Shown: positions 46,701 through 58,019, counted from the first letter of the stretch. The stretch: DNA of 64,000 bases from Kitagawia praeruptora (GCA_037693485.1 CM075347.1:146085501-146149500), one strand, 5' to 3'. Notes: generated by a model from the sequence alone, not told the origin. Numbers and translations: made by a program.

Positions 46701-49209
46701 GAGCTTCTTCGATAGACGGCTTTAATTGCTGATGTGGTCCTTTTAATTCTGGCAGTCCCAGCGATTCAACTGGTCTTTCAAATTTTCTTTTCCATGGCAA
46801 AGCATCCAGATATTGCAATTGTTCATCAATGTCATCTTCATCTAATGAATACTCCCCACTGAGGGCCTTTTCCAAAGTATCATTCATGAGCGTGTGCCCT
46901 AACTTTTCTTGCACCGTAGACTCAATCAAGTCTATCTTCAGACACTGCTCTTCTTCTGTTGGGAATTTCATAGCTGTGAAAACATTGAAGGTGACAATTT
47001 GATCGTGCACCTTCATCGTCAGTTCCCCCTTTTGGACATCAATCAACGTTTGTCCTGTTGCTAAAAATGGCCTACCAAGAATGATAGGAATCTTCTTGTC
47101 CTCTTCGAAATCAAGGATGACAAAATCAGCAGGAAAGATGAGTTTGTCTACTTTCACCAACACATCTTCAACAACTCCCCTAGGATAGGTGATAGATCGA
47201 TCAGCCAACTGAAGGGACATACTTGTCGGCTTTGGTTCAGGAAGACTAAGCTGCAAGAAAACCGAGTATGGCATAAGATTGATACTTGCTCCCAGATCAC
47301 ATAAACATTTGTCGAAAGATAATCTCCCAATGGTGCATGGTATTGTAAAACTCCCTGGATCTTTCAGCTTAGGCGGCAACTTTTGCTGCAATACCGCACT
47401 ACATTCTTCCGTCAAAGCAACGGTCTCTAAGTCTTCAAGTTTTAATTTCCTCGAGAGAATGCCTTTCATGAATTTGGCATAGCTTGGCATTTGTTCGAGA
47501 GCTTCAGCAAATGGAATGTTGATATGTAATTTTTTAAAGACTTCAAGAAATTTGCCAAACTGCTTGTCTAATTTCTGTTTTTGCACTCGTCGAGGAAATG
47601 GTGGAGGTGGGTAGACTTGCTCTTTTTGCTCGAGGACAACTTGTTTAGGAGTTGGCATATTTTCTTTAATCTTCTCCTTTGATTCTGATATATTGCCCAT
47701 GTCTTTTGTGTCTCCCAAATCTGCTTTTTCTGTTCCTTTATCTGGCAGAATTTTTTTTGTATCTTTTAGCTCAGCATCCTCCGTGATTCTCCCTGATCTG
47801 AGGGTAATTGCTTTGATGTGCTCGTGATTATCCTTTTTCCCAGGATTAAGTTCAGTGTCACTGGGGAGTGTTCCTTGTGGTCGGCTCATCATGAAACTAG
47901 CGAGTTGACTCAATTGAGTTTCCAGATTTTTAATGGAAGCCGCTTGGATTTTTTGGCCCAACCTCAACTCCTCTAATTCAGTCTTTTCATTCGAAGATTG
48001 TCCAGAATTTCCATAAGATTGTTGTTGTTGAAATCCTGGGGGCTGAAATTGTCTAGGAGCATATGGTTGTTGAAAATGTTGCCCCTGTTGTTGCTGGAAT
48101 CCAGATGGATTATACTGCTTAGCTCCAAATGGCTGATGATTAGATTGTTGGTAGGGCTGATGTGATTGTTGTGCTCCTCCTTGATTATTGCTCCAACTGA
48201 AATTTGGATGATTTCGGTTGTTCGGATGGTAGGAATTTGGAGCTGGTTGTTGCTGTCTTTGGAAATTGCTTACGAATTGAACTGACTCGTTTGAGATGGC
48301 ACATTGATTTGATTCATGTGCGCCTGCACACAACTCACAAACACTAGCAATTTGATGAAATCCTTGTGCTGTCAAAGAGTCTACTTTCAATTTCAAGGCC
48401 TCTAGCTGAGCTGCTAAGGAAGTGGCTTTGTCGATATTAAGAATTCCTGCTACCTTCTGTTGTGGCATTCTCTGAGTTGGGTTTTGATATTCATTAGCTG
48501 CCATCATCTCGATAAGATCGTAGGCCTCCTCGTAACTTTTAGCCCATAGTGCTCCACCTGAAGCTGCATCTACCATTGGCCTTGATTGCATTCCTAGCCC
48601 ATTATAGAAACAATTTATGACCATCCAATTTGGCATGCCGTGATGTGGACATTGCCGAAGCATTTCTTTGTATCTCTCCCAAGCTTCACATAAAGTTTCA
48701 CCAGACTGCTGAGAAAATTAAGTGATGGCATTCCTTATAGCTGCAGTCTTAGCCATGGGGAAGAATTTGCTAAGAAACTTTTGAGCTAGATCAGCCCAAG
48801 TGGTGATACATCCTGGTGGTAGAGAGTGTAGCAAACCCTTGGCTTTGTCTCTTAATGAAAACGGGAAGAGTCTCAACTTCACAGCATCATCTGACACATT
48901 GTTGAATCTGAATGTGTCGCATATTTCTATGAAGTTCCTGATGTGTAAGTTAGGATCTTCCGTTGCAGTTCCTCCGTACTATACTTGATTCTGCACCATC
49001 TGAATAGTACTAGATCTAATTTCAAATGTAGGAGCCGTAATTGCTGGCGGAATGATGCTTGACTGGATGTCATCAATCTTTGGTTGCGAGTAGTCCATTA
49101 AAGCCCTTGCTGCTGCAGGTGCAACTACTTCGCCTTCTCCGTCCATCTTGTGAGTATTTGCTAGTTCAAGTACTTGTTTGGCTTTTAATGCTTTAGAACG
49201 TGTTAGCAT
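43796..49209 (-). pseudogene. Athila gag-pol polyprotein with two stops and one frameshift
   Basis: The likely start is the ATG at 49209 (MLTRSKALKAKQVLELANTH). The same frame runs to 45583 apart from in-frame stops at 48981-48979 (TAG) and 48720-48718 (TAA), both in gag. Domains: gag to about 48270; a zinc knuckle (CELCAGAHESNQC); protease with CDLGASINLMP as in Athila; RT with WRICMDYRKLN, LDGYSGYNQI, RVPFGLCGAPATFQ and VFMDDFSVFG. Near 45625 a 1-bp deletion shifts reading to 45652-43796: RNase H ([26 protein letters not shown]), integrase HHCC (H..H..CDRCQR), DDE ([28 protein letters not shown]) and an integrase tail. The catalytic motifs are all present; only the reading frame is broken. 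Confidence 0.95.
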
Positions 49210-49324
49210 AAAAATCCAAGTATCTGTCACAAATAATCACTTCACAAAAATATAAGATAAAATGTTCAAGTCAAACAAATTAACTTCTATTGTAGTAAAA
49301 CACATAAACAAAAATAACACCGAG

Positions 49325-49342
49325 TCCCCGGCAGCGGCGCCA
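49325..49342 (-). promoter_or_regulatory. Athila primer-binding site (tRNA-Asp)
   Basis: The minus strand reads TGGCGCCGCTGCCGGGGA, one base from the usual TGGCGCCGTTGCCGGGGA of Athila elements primed by tRNA-Asp. Confidence 0.88.
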
Positions 49343-50469
49343 AAAACTTGTTCGCTATTTTCTCTACGCAAGTGTACGCAGTCCAAAAGCAATATATGGA
49401 AATAAGGATCGTTCCCACGAAGACTCGGTTATTTTAGTAAATATGTCTATTCAACAATGTTTGGTTAATTATAGAAGCATGAACGAACTAAAATGGTTTA
49501 TTTGCAGATACAATTAACTAATGAAGTAACGGCTAATTTATTTAAAATAATATGATAGAGGCATGGGGTCCTAATTTCATGAATGTTTTAGCTCTATTAA
49601 CTATCAAGAATTAATGTGTTACAATTGTTAAGAATGCTAGCGGGAACACGACACTAATATGAGCCATCTTTCAATTAACTCACACCATTCCAAATAAACA
49701 TCCACAAAAGAGATAGAAGTTATAAGGGCATCAATTATATCCAATACACTATATGTCTATGTGAATGGGTGATACAATCGATTTAATCACAAGTTCCGCA
49801 ATTAACTACATAGGGGAATAACGTTCTTTCGAAACTATAATCCGAAATACGGAGAAGCCAACATACCTATGCTAGCATGGCAAACCCTAAATCTCTAAAT
49901 CCACTTTCGCAATCATTAGAAATTTGGTACAATAGATGTTAGCTATTCACCTAAATTCAATTAAAACAACCATGCAAGGCAATCTTATATAGAAATTGTA
50001 AACACACATTATATATCAAATTAACATGAGCATTAATAATTCATTACATTAGAACCCCATGAAAGTGTTTAGTTCATAATTAAACTAGGCACCTTTATGG
50101 AATTAAATAAAATCATGGCAGAAAATTTCATAAATTAAATATAAAATTACAAGATTAAAAATAAAAATAATTAGAATTAAAATAGCTTTCGAAAATTCAG
50201 TTTTTACAATTAATAAAAAGCAAGAGAAACCGATTAAAACAAAACTACGGACAAAATGCAATTTAAAGGACAAGTATTATACATATATTAAAAAGCACGG
50301 ACAAATAAAGTAAAGGCACTAACCTGTCACTTGTCTGAACTGTCGGAAGGAGGCTGCACGCACTCACCTGGTCCGCGCGTGAAGACCACGCGCACACTCT
50401 CCCCTGCCGCGCGTGTTGTCCACGCGCCAGTAATGGCAACAAATTTTCTGCGCGTGCAGAATAGGCTTT

Positions 50470-50860
50470 AAGCGTCGCACTTTTAGCGTCGGTTAAATGG
50501 AGAACCGTGGCCTATACTTACTTTAAGCGTCGGTTGCTACATTAACCGACGCTTAAAGTCATTTATGCTGGACTTTTTGCGTCGGTGATAAAATAACCGA
50601 CGCCTAAAGTTGAACATTAAGCGTCGGTTTTTACTCAACCGACGCCTTAGGACTATCTTTAGCGTCGGTCATAACAACCGACGCCTAAAACTGTATCTTT
50701 AGCGTCGGTCTTTACTTAACCGACGCCTAAAACCGAACTTTTAGCGTCGGTCGAAAACAACCGACGCCCAAAATTGTACTTTAAGCGTCGGTCATTAGCA
50801 ACCGATGCCTAAAACTGTACTTTAAGCGTCGGTCTTAATTTAACCGACGCCTAAACTAAA
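50470..50860 (+). repeat. CACTA-like 2 left subterminal repeats
   Basis: About a dozen AGCGTCGGT words alternate with AACCGACGCCTAAA in inverted orientation, separated by 5-25 bp. Each pair can form a hairpin. Probable transposase-binding array. Confidence 0.9.
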
Positions 50861-50964
50861 TTTTTTTGTATAATTTTTAAAGAGCACGCGGGAGCAGAGC
50901 AGTTGATGTTTTTTCCCAAGTAGAAGTGATAAGAGACAGACAGACATACGGGAATGTGGGAATA

Positions 50965-51295
50965 TAATAAAAATAGGAAAAATGACAATTTTTGAAAATA
51001 AATTCATACACACCAATGTACTCATACTCACTATTTGTGTGATGAATGTTACCTTATTTTCACTAATTTTCCATTTTTTTTTTATTTTTTCCCCATTTTT
51101 AACTAGTTTGTCAAATAAATCAAAAAATTAAATAAAAATAGGGAAAATCACAATTTTTGAAAATAAATTCATACACACCAAAGTAGTCATACTCACTATT
51201 TGTGTGATGAATTTTAACATACTTTTACTAAATTTCCATTTTTTTTATTTTTCCACTTTTTTAACTAGTTTGTCAAATAAATCAAAAAATTAAAT
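50965..51295 (+). repeat. ~166-bp tandem duplication, two copies
   Basis: Copies starting 'aataggaaaaatgacaattt' (50972) and 'aatagggaaaatcacaattt' (51138) share 'cacaccaa.gta.tcatactc' and 'aactagtttgtcaaataaat'. AT-rich, non-coding. The remainder to 52150 shows only a pyrimidine-rich stretch (51540-51680) that looks like a gene leader, without a confirmed start. Confidence 0.85.
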
Positions 51296-52151
51296 ATATT
51301 AAACTTGTAGATCTAATTTTTGATCGATATTTGTCAATTTTTGAAATTTTATCCATCCAAATATACCATTTTAATTGTAATTGTACTAATTTAACTTTTT
51401 GAAAAAAAAATTGTAGCCACACACACCAGCTACAAATTCTAATATTTCCAGTATACCCTCATTCCACACCCACACTTCAAGTCAAAAAACAAATACAAAA
51501 GGGGTCATTAAGTAATTTCACGTTCAATCCGACCCGTTTAGAATTACCCGTGTTCAATTTTATACACAAAACCTAATCTCTTTTATTCTCCGCCGCTTCA
51601 AATCTATTTCTCTTCGCTTTCTCCTTTTTATAATTCTCTCAATTCGCTCTCAATTCTTCGATTAATCTTCAAATTAATCTACCTTCGTCGTCTCTCTCAT
51701 CGTACCAAAGAGGTTCGACTCTCTCTCTCTCTGAATCCACGGGAGAGAAGCTGTCGGAGAGTTGTTGGAGTTTCGCTTGAGGTCCCGGAGTTACCATGGT
51801 TAGCCGGAGAAGACGACGCCTGAGTAGGGTTCGGAGGTCGAAGTACAAGTAACAAGGTAGTGGGGAGTTGTTTTCGGTTCCTTTGGTTGAAAACAACTTC
51901 AAAATACTAGCTCAGTTTGGTGGTGCTCTGAGTTAAGTCAGTTGTTGCAGTGCTCTGACCATGTGTGACTGTCATCTAACAAAGCCGGTTGGTTAGTATT
52001 CAAAATCCTTATTAAGCTTGTTTAGTATGCAACATCCTTATTAATATGTGCTGACGGAGTTATGATTTTATTGTGGAAAATGATGTTAAGAACTCGGTAC
52101 ACACACGTAAGTCGATGATGTTGTGGTCTTCTCTTGGTAACCTAAACTCTT

Positions 52152-52185
52152 GATGATGTTGTTGTATTGGCGGGCACCAAACTGG
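52152..52185 (+). pseudogene. ROP/RAC GTPase exon remnant (GTKL, motif before the NKxD-like element)
   Basis: gatgatgttgttgtattggc gggcaccaaactgg reads DDVVVLAGTKL and stops at a GTAAGT donor in phase 1. In ROP GTPases this is PVVLVGTKLD, the guanine-recognition motif (TKxD). The upstream part of the exon is not recognisable. Confidence 0.75.
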
Positions 52186-52396
52186 GTAAGTTAAAAAATT
52201 TAAAAGCTTCAACATGATCTGTTTATATCGTTTGAATTATTCCCTTACAATACTCCACACAGCACAATGAAAAATGTGGCATGAACTTTACTATACACAA
52301 TGTTTTTCTATAATTGGTTAGGTTTTCTTGTGATTCCCGCAGCAAGTTTAGAACTTGCAACTAAACTTGTTATTTTATATTTTGTCAATGTATTAG

Positions 52397-52461
52397 ACCT
52401 TCGCGAAGATAAGCACTATTTAGCTGATCATCCAGGTTTAGTGCCTGTAACCACTGCCCAG
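52397..52461 (+). pseudogene. ROP/RAC GTPase exon ([13 protein letters not shown])
   Basis: After the acceptor (caatgtattag) the exon, with the G carried from the previous one, reads [20 protein letters not shown] then AQ, ending at GTTTGA. The wording is that of the plant ROP insert region. The HYLADHPG form is typical of type II (ROP9/10/11-like) members, from memory. ROPs are plant Rho-type switches controlling polar growth. Confidence 0.93.
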
Positions 52462-52545
52462 GTTTGATTTCTTGCATTGACTTCTCTATATCATTAGTTT
52501 TAGCATTTAAAAACATAACCTTCTAAGCTTTAACTATTTAATCAG

Positions 52546-52611
52546 GGAGAGGAGCTCCGGAAACAGATTGGTGCTGCATATTATGTTGAATGCAGCTCAA
52601 AAACGCAACAG
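52546..52611 (+). pseudogene. ROP/RAC GTPase exon (GEELRKQIGAAYYVECSSKTQQ region)
   Basis: It is 66 bp, exactly 22 codons: GEELRKQIGAAYYVECSSKT then QQ. It contains the conserved ECSSKTQQ (G5, SAK-like) motif. Acceptor aatcag and donor GTACTA fit, phase 0 at both borders. The next ROP exon (NVKAVFDAAIKVV...) is not found, so the gene ends here. The P-loop and switch regions are also absent. Confidence 0.93.
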
Positions 52612-53463
52612 GTACTACTGATATTTGAGCATCTCTTTCATAGGTAACAATTGACTTGTTGTCTGCTTTCTCTTTTTGCTAGACGTAAGATGGCTATCTA
52701 GATTCTCCCGTTAGTTTTGAGAGTATAATTTGACAAATTCATAAGGTTTTCTGAGTCTTGTCTCCCAACTTTTGTTTGCATATTTTACTGGAAATATATC
52801 ATCCCAAGTCCTTCATTTACAGATGGATCATTCCCAAACAAAGGAGGGGGTGGAAAGCAGGGACAATTGCAGACCCTGTGCCCCCGCCATTTCATTTTAA
52901 CCCACTTATTTGTTACTATTACTTCATATGTTTACTAGTTCATATGGTTTAATTGGTCATGTGCCCCCATAAATTAGTACCTACTCTACCGACGCTTTTT
53001 TATTTTCATGCTTACTTTTTAACACAATTACAGTAACTTTATTTTACTACCTAATTCAGACACATTTTCGTTGTAGTCTACAGTGTACGGCTACTTTAAT
53101 TACTCTCTGCTCGATTTTAAAAAGTAAAAAGTGACTTGCTTCCCACTAAAATCTTCCTCCGCAAAGTGAATTAATTCAGATTTAAGAGCTGAAAACAAGT
53201 TTATGAATTTTCAATATTTCCATAAACGCTTCGTATATTCTCCAAAAAATTGTTATTCCATCTGTCCATATTTTCGTTTCCCTTGGGGAATTGTACCTTT
53301 TTTTTACATCTTTTCTCTCCTCTCCTGGAGAATAGTGTGGGTCTTGTGTTCTCATATGTACCTTTTAAATGAGTTGTGAGCAAGTGCATACAGTTCCAAA
53401 TTCAGGTCTTATATCCTCCTCATTGATAGTCTTTGGTGTAATCATGACATATTCCTTGTGCAG

Positions 53464-54521
53464 CTTAATCAAGAAGCGGCTTCTCTAGATTGGACAAGAT
53501 CGACAAGCCATACTTTGAGCGGGGCTAGATTTTCCCAAGAACATGAAGAAGAGCTGAGCTATAGTGGCGAGAGTGGAAGTCATTCGCGAAAGCTTGGGGG
53601 AAAGGGTATAGATCAACTGGCTGATGCACGTTTGTCATCAGTAGCTGCTGCTTATCGGCGTTTTGACAGCGCATTTAGTAATCTCTCAGGGACAGTGGAA
53701 ACAGCTGAAAAACATATTCGCGATGATTCCAAGCTTGATACTCAATACGGAGTTGATTTTATACATGCCGCAGCAAAAGAATTGAGTATGGAAGAAGTAA
53801 ATGATAATCATTCTGAATGTAACACTGGGTCTACTAATATTCACGACTGCATTAGCAAAGGAAAGATGGAACCTGATCTTGATGACAGTGGAGACATGGA
53901 AGTCATGGAATCTGAAACTTACCATGTGTACAAGGAAGAAAAGAATATTTCTGAACCAGATCCTGATGATTCAGAGATGTTGTCTCCTTTGGCGACCGAA
54001 AGAGCGTTTACCGAAACATTTTTACATGGAGAACCTGATCCTGAAAATTTAAGCGCTTCTCTCAATAACGGACTTGTTAATAAACCAGATCATTTTATTG
54101 ATAGAAGGGAAAGTCAGATTCAACATGAGAAGAGGCTTCATGAGTTTGTTGGTCAAGGTGATTCAGCAGCAAGCCAAAGTATGTTGTGCGATGACTCGGA
54201 TGTCCTCGAGGAAGGTTCAGCTCTTGTGGAGAGCATGAAAAGTCATCAGCTAACTGAGAACTCCACAGAACCTGATCCCGATGTCTTCCAAAAAGGAGTT
54301 TTACACGCTGAACCTGATCCTGATGATAGTATGGTTCCTTATCAGGAAATTTCTAAAACACAGACTGATGAGCCGGATCCTGATGACCAGGAATTGCAGA
54401 GAATTCAAGACCCTGTAACTGTTGTCTGTAATCGTCTGCAGAGGGCCATTGAGATGTTGCAGTCTGAAGTTAATCCTTCTGAATCTGTTACAGTCCTTCA
54501 AACTCTGTTTAAGATTATTAG
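53464..54521 (+). pseudogene. WSS1-like gene, large exon after the WLM domain, with EPDPDD repeats
   Basis: The exon follows acceptor attccttgtgcag, reads LNQEAASLDWTRSTSHTLSG onward for 352 codons, and ends ...LQTLFKII at a GTATGC donor in phase 2. The upstream codons are intronic (the frame opens with GTG, not ATG). The sequence has KLGGKGIDQLADARLSSVAA and an acidic linker with five EPDPDD-like repeats plus one EPDLDDS. It then begins the PUB domain (VCNRLQRAIEMLQSEVNPSE). This order matches plant WLM-plus-PUB proteins (WSS1/SPRTN-related DNA-protein crosslink proteases; At5g35690 type, from memory). The catalytic WLM (HExxH) and N-terminal ubiquitin-like parts are missing. Reading through the donor would add an intronic hydrophobic tail (RYAPGFCAIFLILILNILGL) that should not be taken as a real membrane segment. 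Confidence 0.82.
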
Positions 54522-54607
54522 GTATGCACCAGGCTTTTGCGCCATTTTTTTAATCCTGATATTGAACATTTTAGGCCTGATAATGTTTCATCCAAAATTT
54601 GCTGCAG

Positions 54608-54656
54608 GAATGTGATTGAACACCCAAATGAAATAAAATTTAGAAAGCTTCGCAAG
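54608..54656 (+). pseudogene. WSS1-like gene, PUB-domain exon 2
   Basis: Acceptor tttgctgcag, then NVIEHPNEIKFRKLRK, donor GTATAG. The phase fits the previous exon (AGG coding R across the junction). NVIEHPxExKxRKLRK is the PUB-domain core that in animals binds p97/VCP tails. Confidence 0.9.
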
Positions 54657-54760
54657 GTATAGTCTTTTTTTGACTAAATTAACGCCGTTCTGGATTCTAC
54701 TGTATACTTGAAGATTCTCTTTAGCTCTATTCCAGATTTTAACTGACAAATATATTGCAG

Positions 54761-54800
54761 GCTAACCCAGTAATCCAGCGGAATGTTGCAAATTACAAAG
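54761..54800 (+). pseudogene. WSS1-like gene, PUB-domain exon 3
   Basis: Acceptor atattgcag, then ANPVIQRNVANYK plus one base, donor GTTTGC. It continues the PUB domain in frame. Confidence 0.9.
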
Positions 54801-55808
54801 GTTTGCATCTTATAATTTTAGTTCCTCTTAATTTATTGTATTTATTTGTTTGTTTAAATGAATTTAGTCAAAGGGATACCTATAGCATGCATTGTGCCCT
54901 TCAAAAGATGTGTTATAATTTATAATCTATGTGTTCTCCTAGGTAGATGACGTGTAGTGCCAAAGCCCATCTTATGAGTTTTCTCCCAGTTTCTTATAAT
55001 TTCATAAAAGATGCTTTTGAAATTTACCAAACAGTTATTTGCGTGTTTTTCAGAAAAAATGTTGTTACTGTCTGCAACAACAATGCCAAACGGGGCCATA
55101 GTTGTCCATTGCACCTCTGGTTTTGGGCAGTTATAGGTTTCAGTTTTCACCATGTAAATTTTCCATGTCAATACAATCAATATATGCTGATATGATTTTT
55201 GTTTTTTTTGGTTTCTAATATTAAATAGTTTGTAACGTTAAAGTGACAGTTTGAAACTCTTTGAGTCAGGAAATGGTTGGTGCTATCGCCAAAAGTTTAG
55301 TTTAGTTTGTTACAAGACATTGTAGTACAGAGTCTAAAATAAATATATAGGACTTGGACACCTCTCTGATTGAACACTGGTGTGTATGTTTTTTTTTTTG
55401 GGGTGGGGGGGGGGATTGAAAAAGACTGTGTTTGCGAGAGCTTATAAGCAGACGAAACCTTGGAGAGAGAAGGAGAGCAGATTTTACCCGGAATATAATA
55501 AAGAGAAATATACAGCCTTGCTACCTTTTATCATGAAGCATGAGACAAATTTAAGTAGAAGTAACGAAAAAATATTGTTAATGCTTTCACGATTTTGGTA
55601 ATCCCCCGCTAGTAACAAATTTCTATAATATTGATCAGCGAGAGATGCGTAAGCAACACTGTTTAGAATTTAGAATTTTAGTATTATTTCATGAGTGTGC
55701 TGTGTGCCTGTATGGAATGCTAATTGAGCTGCGTTTTGGTAGGGATTACTTTCTTTGACAGTCATGTCATTAATACAATTACGAATAACTAATGTGTTTC
55801 TTATACAG

Positions 55809-55990
55809 CTGCCATGGAGATTTTGCTTTTGATTGGATTCATTGAAGATGTCGTAATGGATGAGATAGGGAAGTCAGAGACTTACTTAATCCTGAAGCGG
55901 AACGACCCAGGCTTGTTATGGCTTGCCAAATCCTCCCTAGAGACATGTATTTGGTGGAATCTTGTAAATTCACTCTTTTCCAAAATGTAA
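55809..55990 (+). pseudogene. WSS1-like gene, last PUB-domain exon with stop
   Basis: Acceptor ttcttatacag; the phase matches exon 3 (GCT codon split). It reads AMEILLLIGFIEDVVMDEIG, KSETYLILKRNDPGLLWLAK and SSLETCIWW..., ending in TAA at 55988-55990. So the PUB domain is complete and open through four exons. A donor-like aatGTAAGT overlaps the stop, so the original gene may have had another exon. The ~1-kb intron before it has no other feature. Confidence 0.88.
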
Positions 55991-56314
55991 GTGTTGTTTC
56001 TGGCTTCAGAGGACAAGCTATGTGTACCATTGTTGCAGTCATGGGAGGAAAAATGTTATCTGAGTTTTTTTTTGTGTATTCAGGCTACTGAAGAACTTAG
56101 AGAAATTAGATGTAAAATGTAGAGTAGTCTTATATATTGTTTATTAATTAGATTTCATTCTTGATTATGCATCATGTATAGATTGATTTTGTATATAATT
56201 TGGTGTTTGTTAATTAGATCTCATTCTTGATTTTGTATCATGTATTATGTTTCTGAAAATGTATTGTTTCATTATAGAATTGCAATTTTTATTTTTTTTT
56301 AAAAAAAAATTGAC

Positions 56315-56695
56315 TTTAAGTGTCGGTTGTTTAAATGACCGACGCCTATAATTAGACTTTAAGTGTCGGTTATTTAAATGACCGATGCCTATAACAGACT
56401 TTAAGTGTCGGTTGTTTAAATGACCGATGCCTATAACCAGACTTTAAGCGTCGGTTGCTTAAATGACCGACGCTTATAACAGACTTTAAGCGTCGGTTGT
56501 TTAAATGACCGACGCCTAAAACAGACTTTAAGCGTCGGTTATTTAAATAACCGACGCTATTAGTACATTATATGCGTCGCCCAATTAACCGACGCCATAG
56601 GCCTATACCTATAGCGTCGCCTTCATATACTACGCCAAATAACCGACGCCTAAAGGCTATTTTGACCGACGCTAAAAGCCTATTCTGTACTAGTG
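56315..56695 (-). repeat. CACTA-like 2 right subterminal repeats and terminus
   Basis: Six tandem units of ~60 bp pair 'actttaagygtcggttgttt' with 'aaatgaccgacgcctataac', followed by irregular copies and the end ttctgtactagtg. The units are inverted pairs like those at the left end. Confidence 0.9.
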
Positions 56696-57864
56696 ACGTG
56701 GTTCCCTCTCCCCCAGTTGGCGTCTGTTGCTATGTCTTGTAAGTTGTAGTAATTCAGTTTCTTCCGAATAAAACAAGACCCTACTAATAATTCCCTTAAT
56801 TCTTTAACCAAAATATAAATTTATACTAATTTTACAAAAATTTAAAATGTATAAAATAAAATAAAATTACAGAAATTCGAAGTATATAAATTAACTGATT
56901 TGCAGAAAATTTTAAGTATATAAAATATAATAAAATTCTAGAGAATTAAAATGTATAAAATGATCTGTTTATAAAAAGCATTTGCTGAATTTAGATACAA
57001 GAGTGTTTGCTTCAGAGAGAGAATGATTGATTGTTTCTTCCCTGGGTAATCTGCTCTTCATTTGATTCCCTACAATCTATTTATAACATTCAGCAACACA
57101 CCTACTACAAAACAAAGTCAGATGTATAAAAAGTCTTCTGCCTAATTCTAACAACTCTCCAAGAAAATTTCACACGCTTCCAGCAACTTGCAATTCTTCT
57201 CCACGCGGTAGTTGAATTTTAATACGCAGTTCCGTAGAAATGCTTTTTAACCCGCACAGCTTATAATCTTTAATTAATAAATAATTATTTTAATCCAGAA
57301 ATTATAAAAATAAATATCTAATATTATTAGATATTTATAAATATAATTTTCTAAATTAATAAAATTATTTAATAATATAAATAAATCTTTATTGTCTAAG
57401 CTGCGGTCTCTGGTCGTCTGGAACCGGACTCCTTTTGCTAAACAGAAATTATATCAATTCCAACCGGGGTTTCAGTTTTAAGAAAATATCACTTTCAAAT
57501 ATTTTTGTGATAATTCTTATTTCTTCATTGCTCGTCCAGATGCAAGTTACGGTCTCTTGAGGCTCTAAAACCGGACTCCTTTTGCTTAGAAAAAAATATA
57601 ACAATTCCAACCGGGATTCCTGCTTTAAGAATATATCACTCAGAACATCTTTATGATAATTCCTTTTCCTCGTAACCAGTCCATCTGAGCCAGAAATCCA
57701 CCGTCTTTTAACCTTTTATCGCCAGGATACCTGAAGCTGTGAGTTCTGCACTACAAAGACTTGAAACAACATAAAACTAATTAAAAGACACAAAATACTT
57801 AAGGATAAACCACCAATTTAGGTCTATTTAGCGCATAATAAGTGGATATAAAATTCACTTATCA

Positions 57865-58019
57865 GAAGTCGTCCCTAGGGGTTGAGAAACTTGATACGGA
57901 ACGATAGTCCCGGATGTTGGAGGTACTTGTTCAGTGACAGGCGGAGCAGAGTTAAGAGGTAGAGCCTCGGTTGTGAGTGGCTCTGTAGTGCTTGGTGCTG
58001 TTCTTCGTGTTTGAACCAT
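57865..58019 (-). pseudogene. Tat gag N-terminus
   Basis: The ATG at 58019 (minus) follows the primer site by about 30 bases. It reads MVQTRRTAPSTTEPLTTEAL ... QVSQPLGTTS, a Thr/Pro-rich Tat gag start. Ignoring the Athila element and one GAAGT copy, the frame continues at 39951 as HVESTLPP. Confidence 0.85.

Larger units (their letters stand above)
50457..56695. mobile_element. CACTA-like transposon 2 with captured ROP and WSS1-like gene exons
   Basis: The right end reads ...agcctattctgtactagtg, i.e. CACTAGTACAGAATAGGCTT inverted, a CACTA-type terminus. The left end begins CAGAATAGGCTTT and lacks the outer CACTAGTA. Both subterminal regions hold many inverted AGCGTCGGT...ACCGACGC units. It is 6.2 kb with no transposase frame. 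It carries, on the plus strand, three exons of a ROP GTPase and four exons of a PUB-domain protein. The intact Athila LTR shows the empty site, so this is the youngest event in the right block. Confidence 0.88.
39957..57864 (-). mobile_element. Athila-like Ty3/gypsy retrotransposon nested in Tat gag
   Basis: The LTRs are 2.28 kb and about 99.5% identical (around 11 differences by eye). GAAGT is duplicated at 39952-39956 and 57865-57869. A primer site complementary to tRNA-Asp lies at 49325-49342, and an Athila-type polypurine tract lies beside the left LTR. Gag-pol is on the minus strand with two stops and one frameshift. The env-like ORF of some Athila elements is absent. Its 5' LTR is split by the CACTA-like element 50457-56695. 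Confidence 0.95.
49341..57864 (-). repeat. Athila 5' LTR, split by the second CACTA-like element
   Basis: 49341-50456 matches 39957-41072, and 56701-57864 matches 41073-42235. Between them sits the 6.2-kb insertion with 4-5 duplicated target bases (gcgtg / acgtg). Confidence 0.95.

Noticed and set aside
53458..54615. A 385-residue single-exon membrane protein
   Set aside because: The frame opens at GTG inside an intron and its hydrophobic tail is intron read-through past a GTATGC donor; PUB-domain exons continue downstream in phase.
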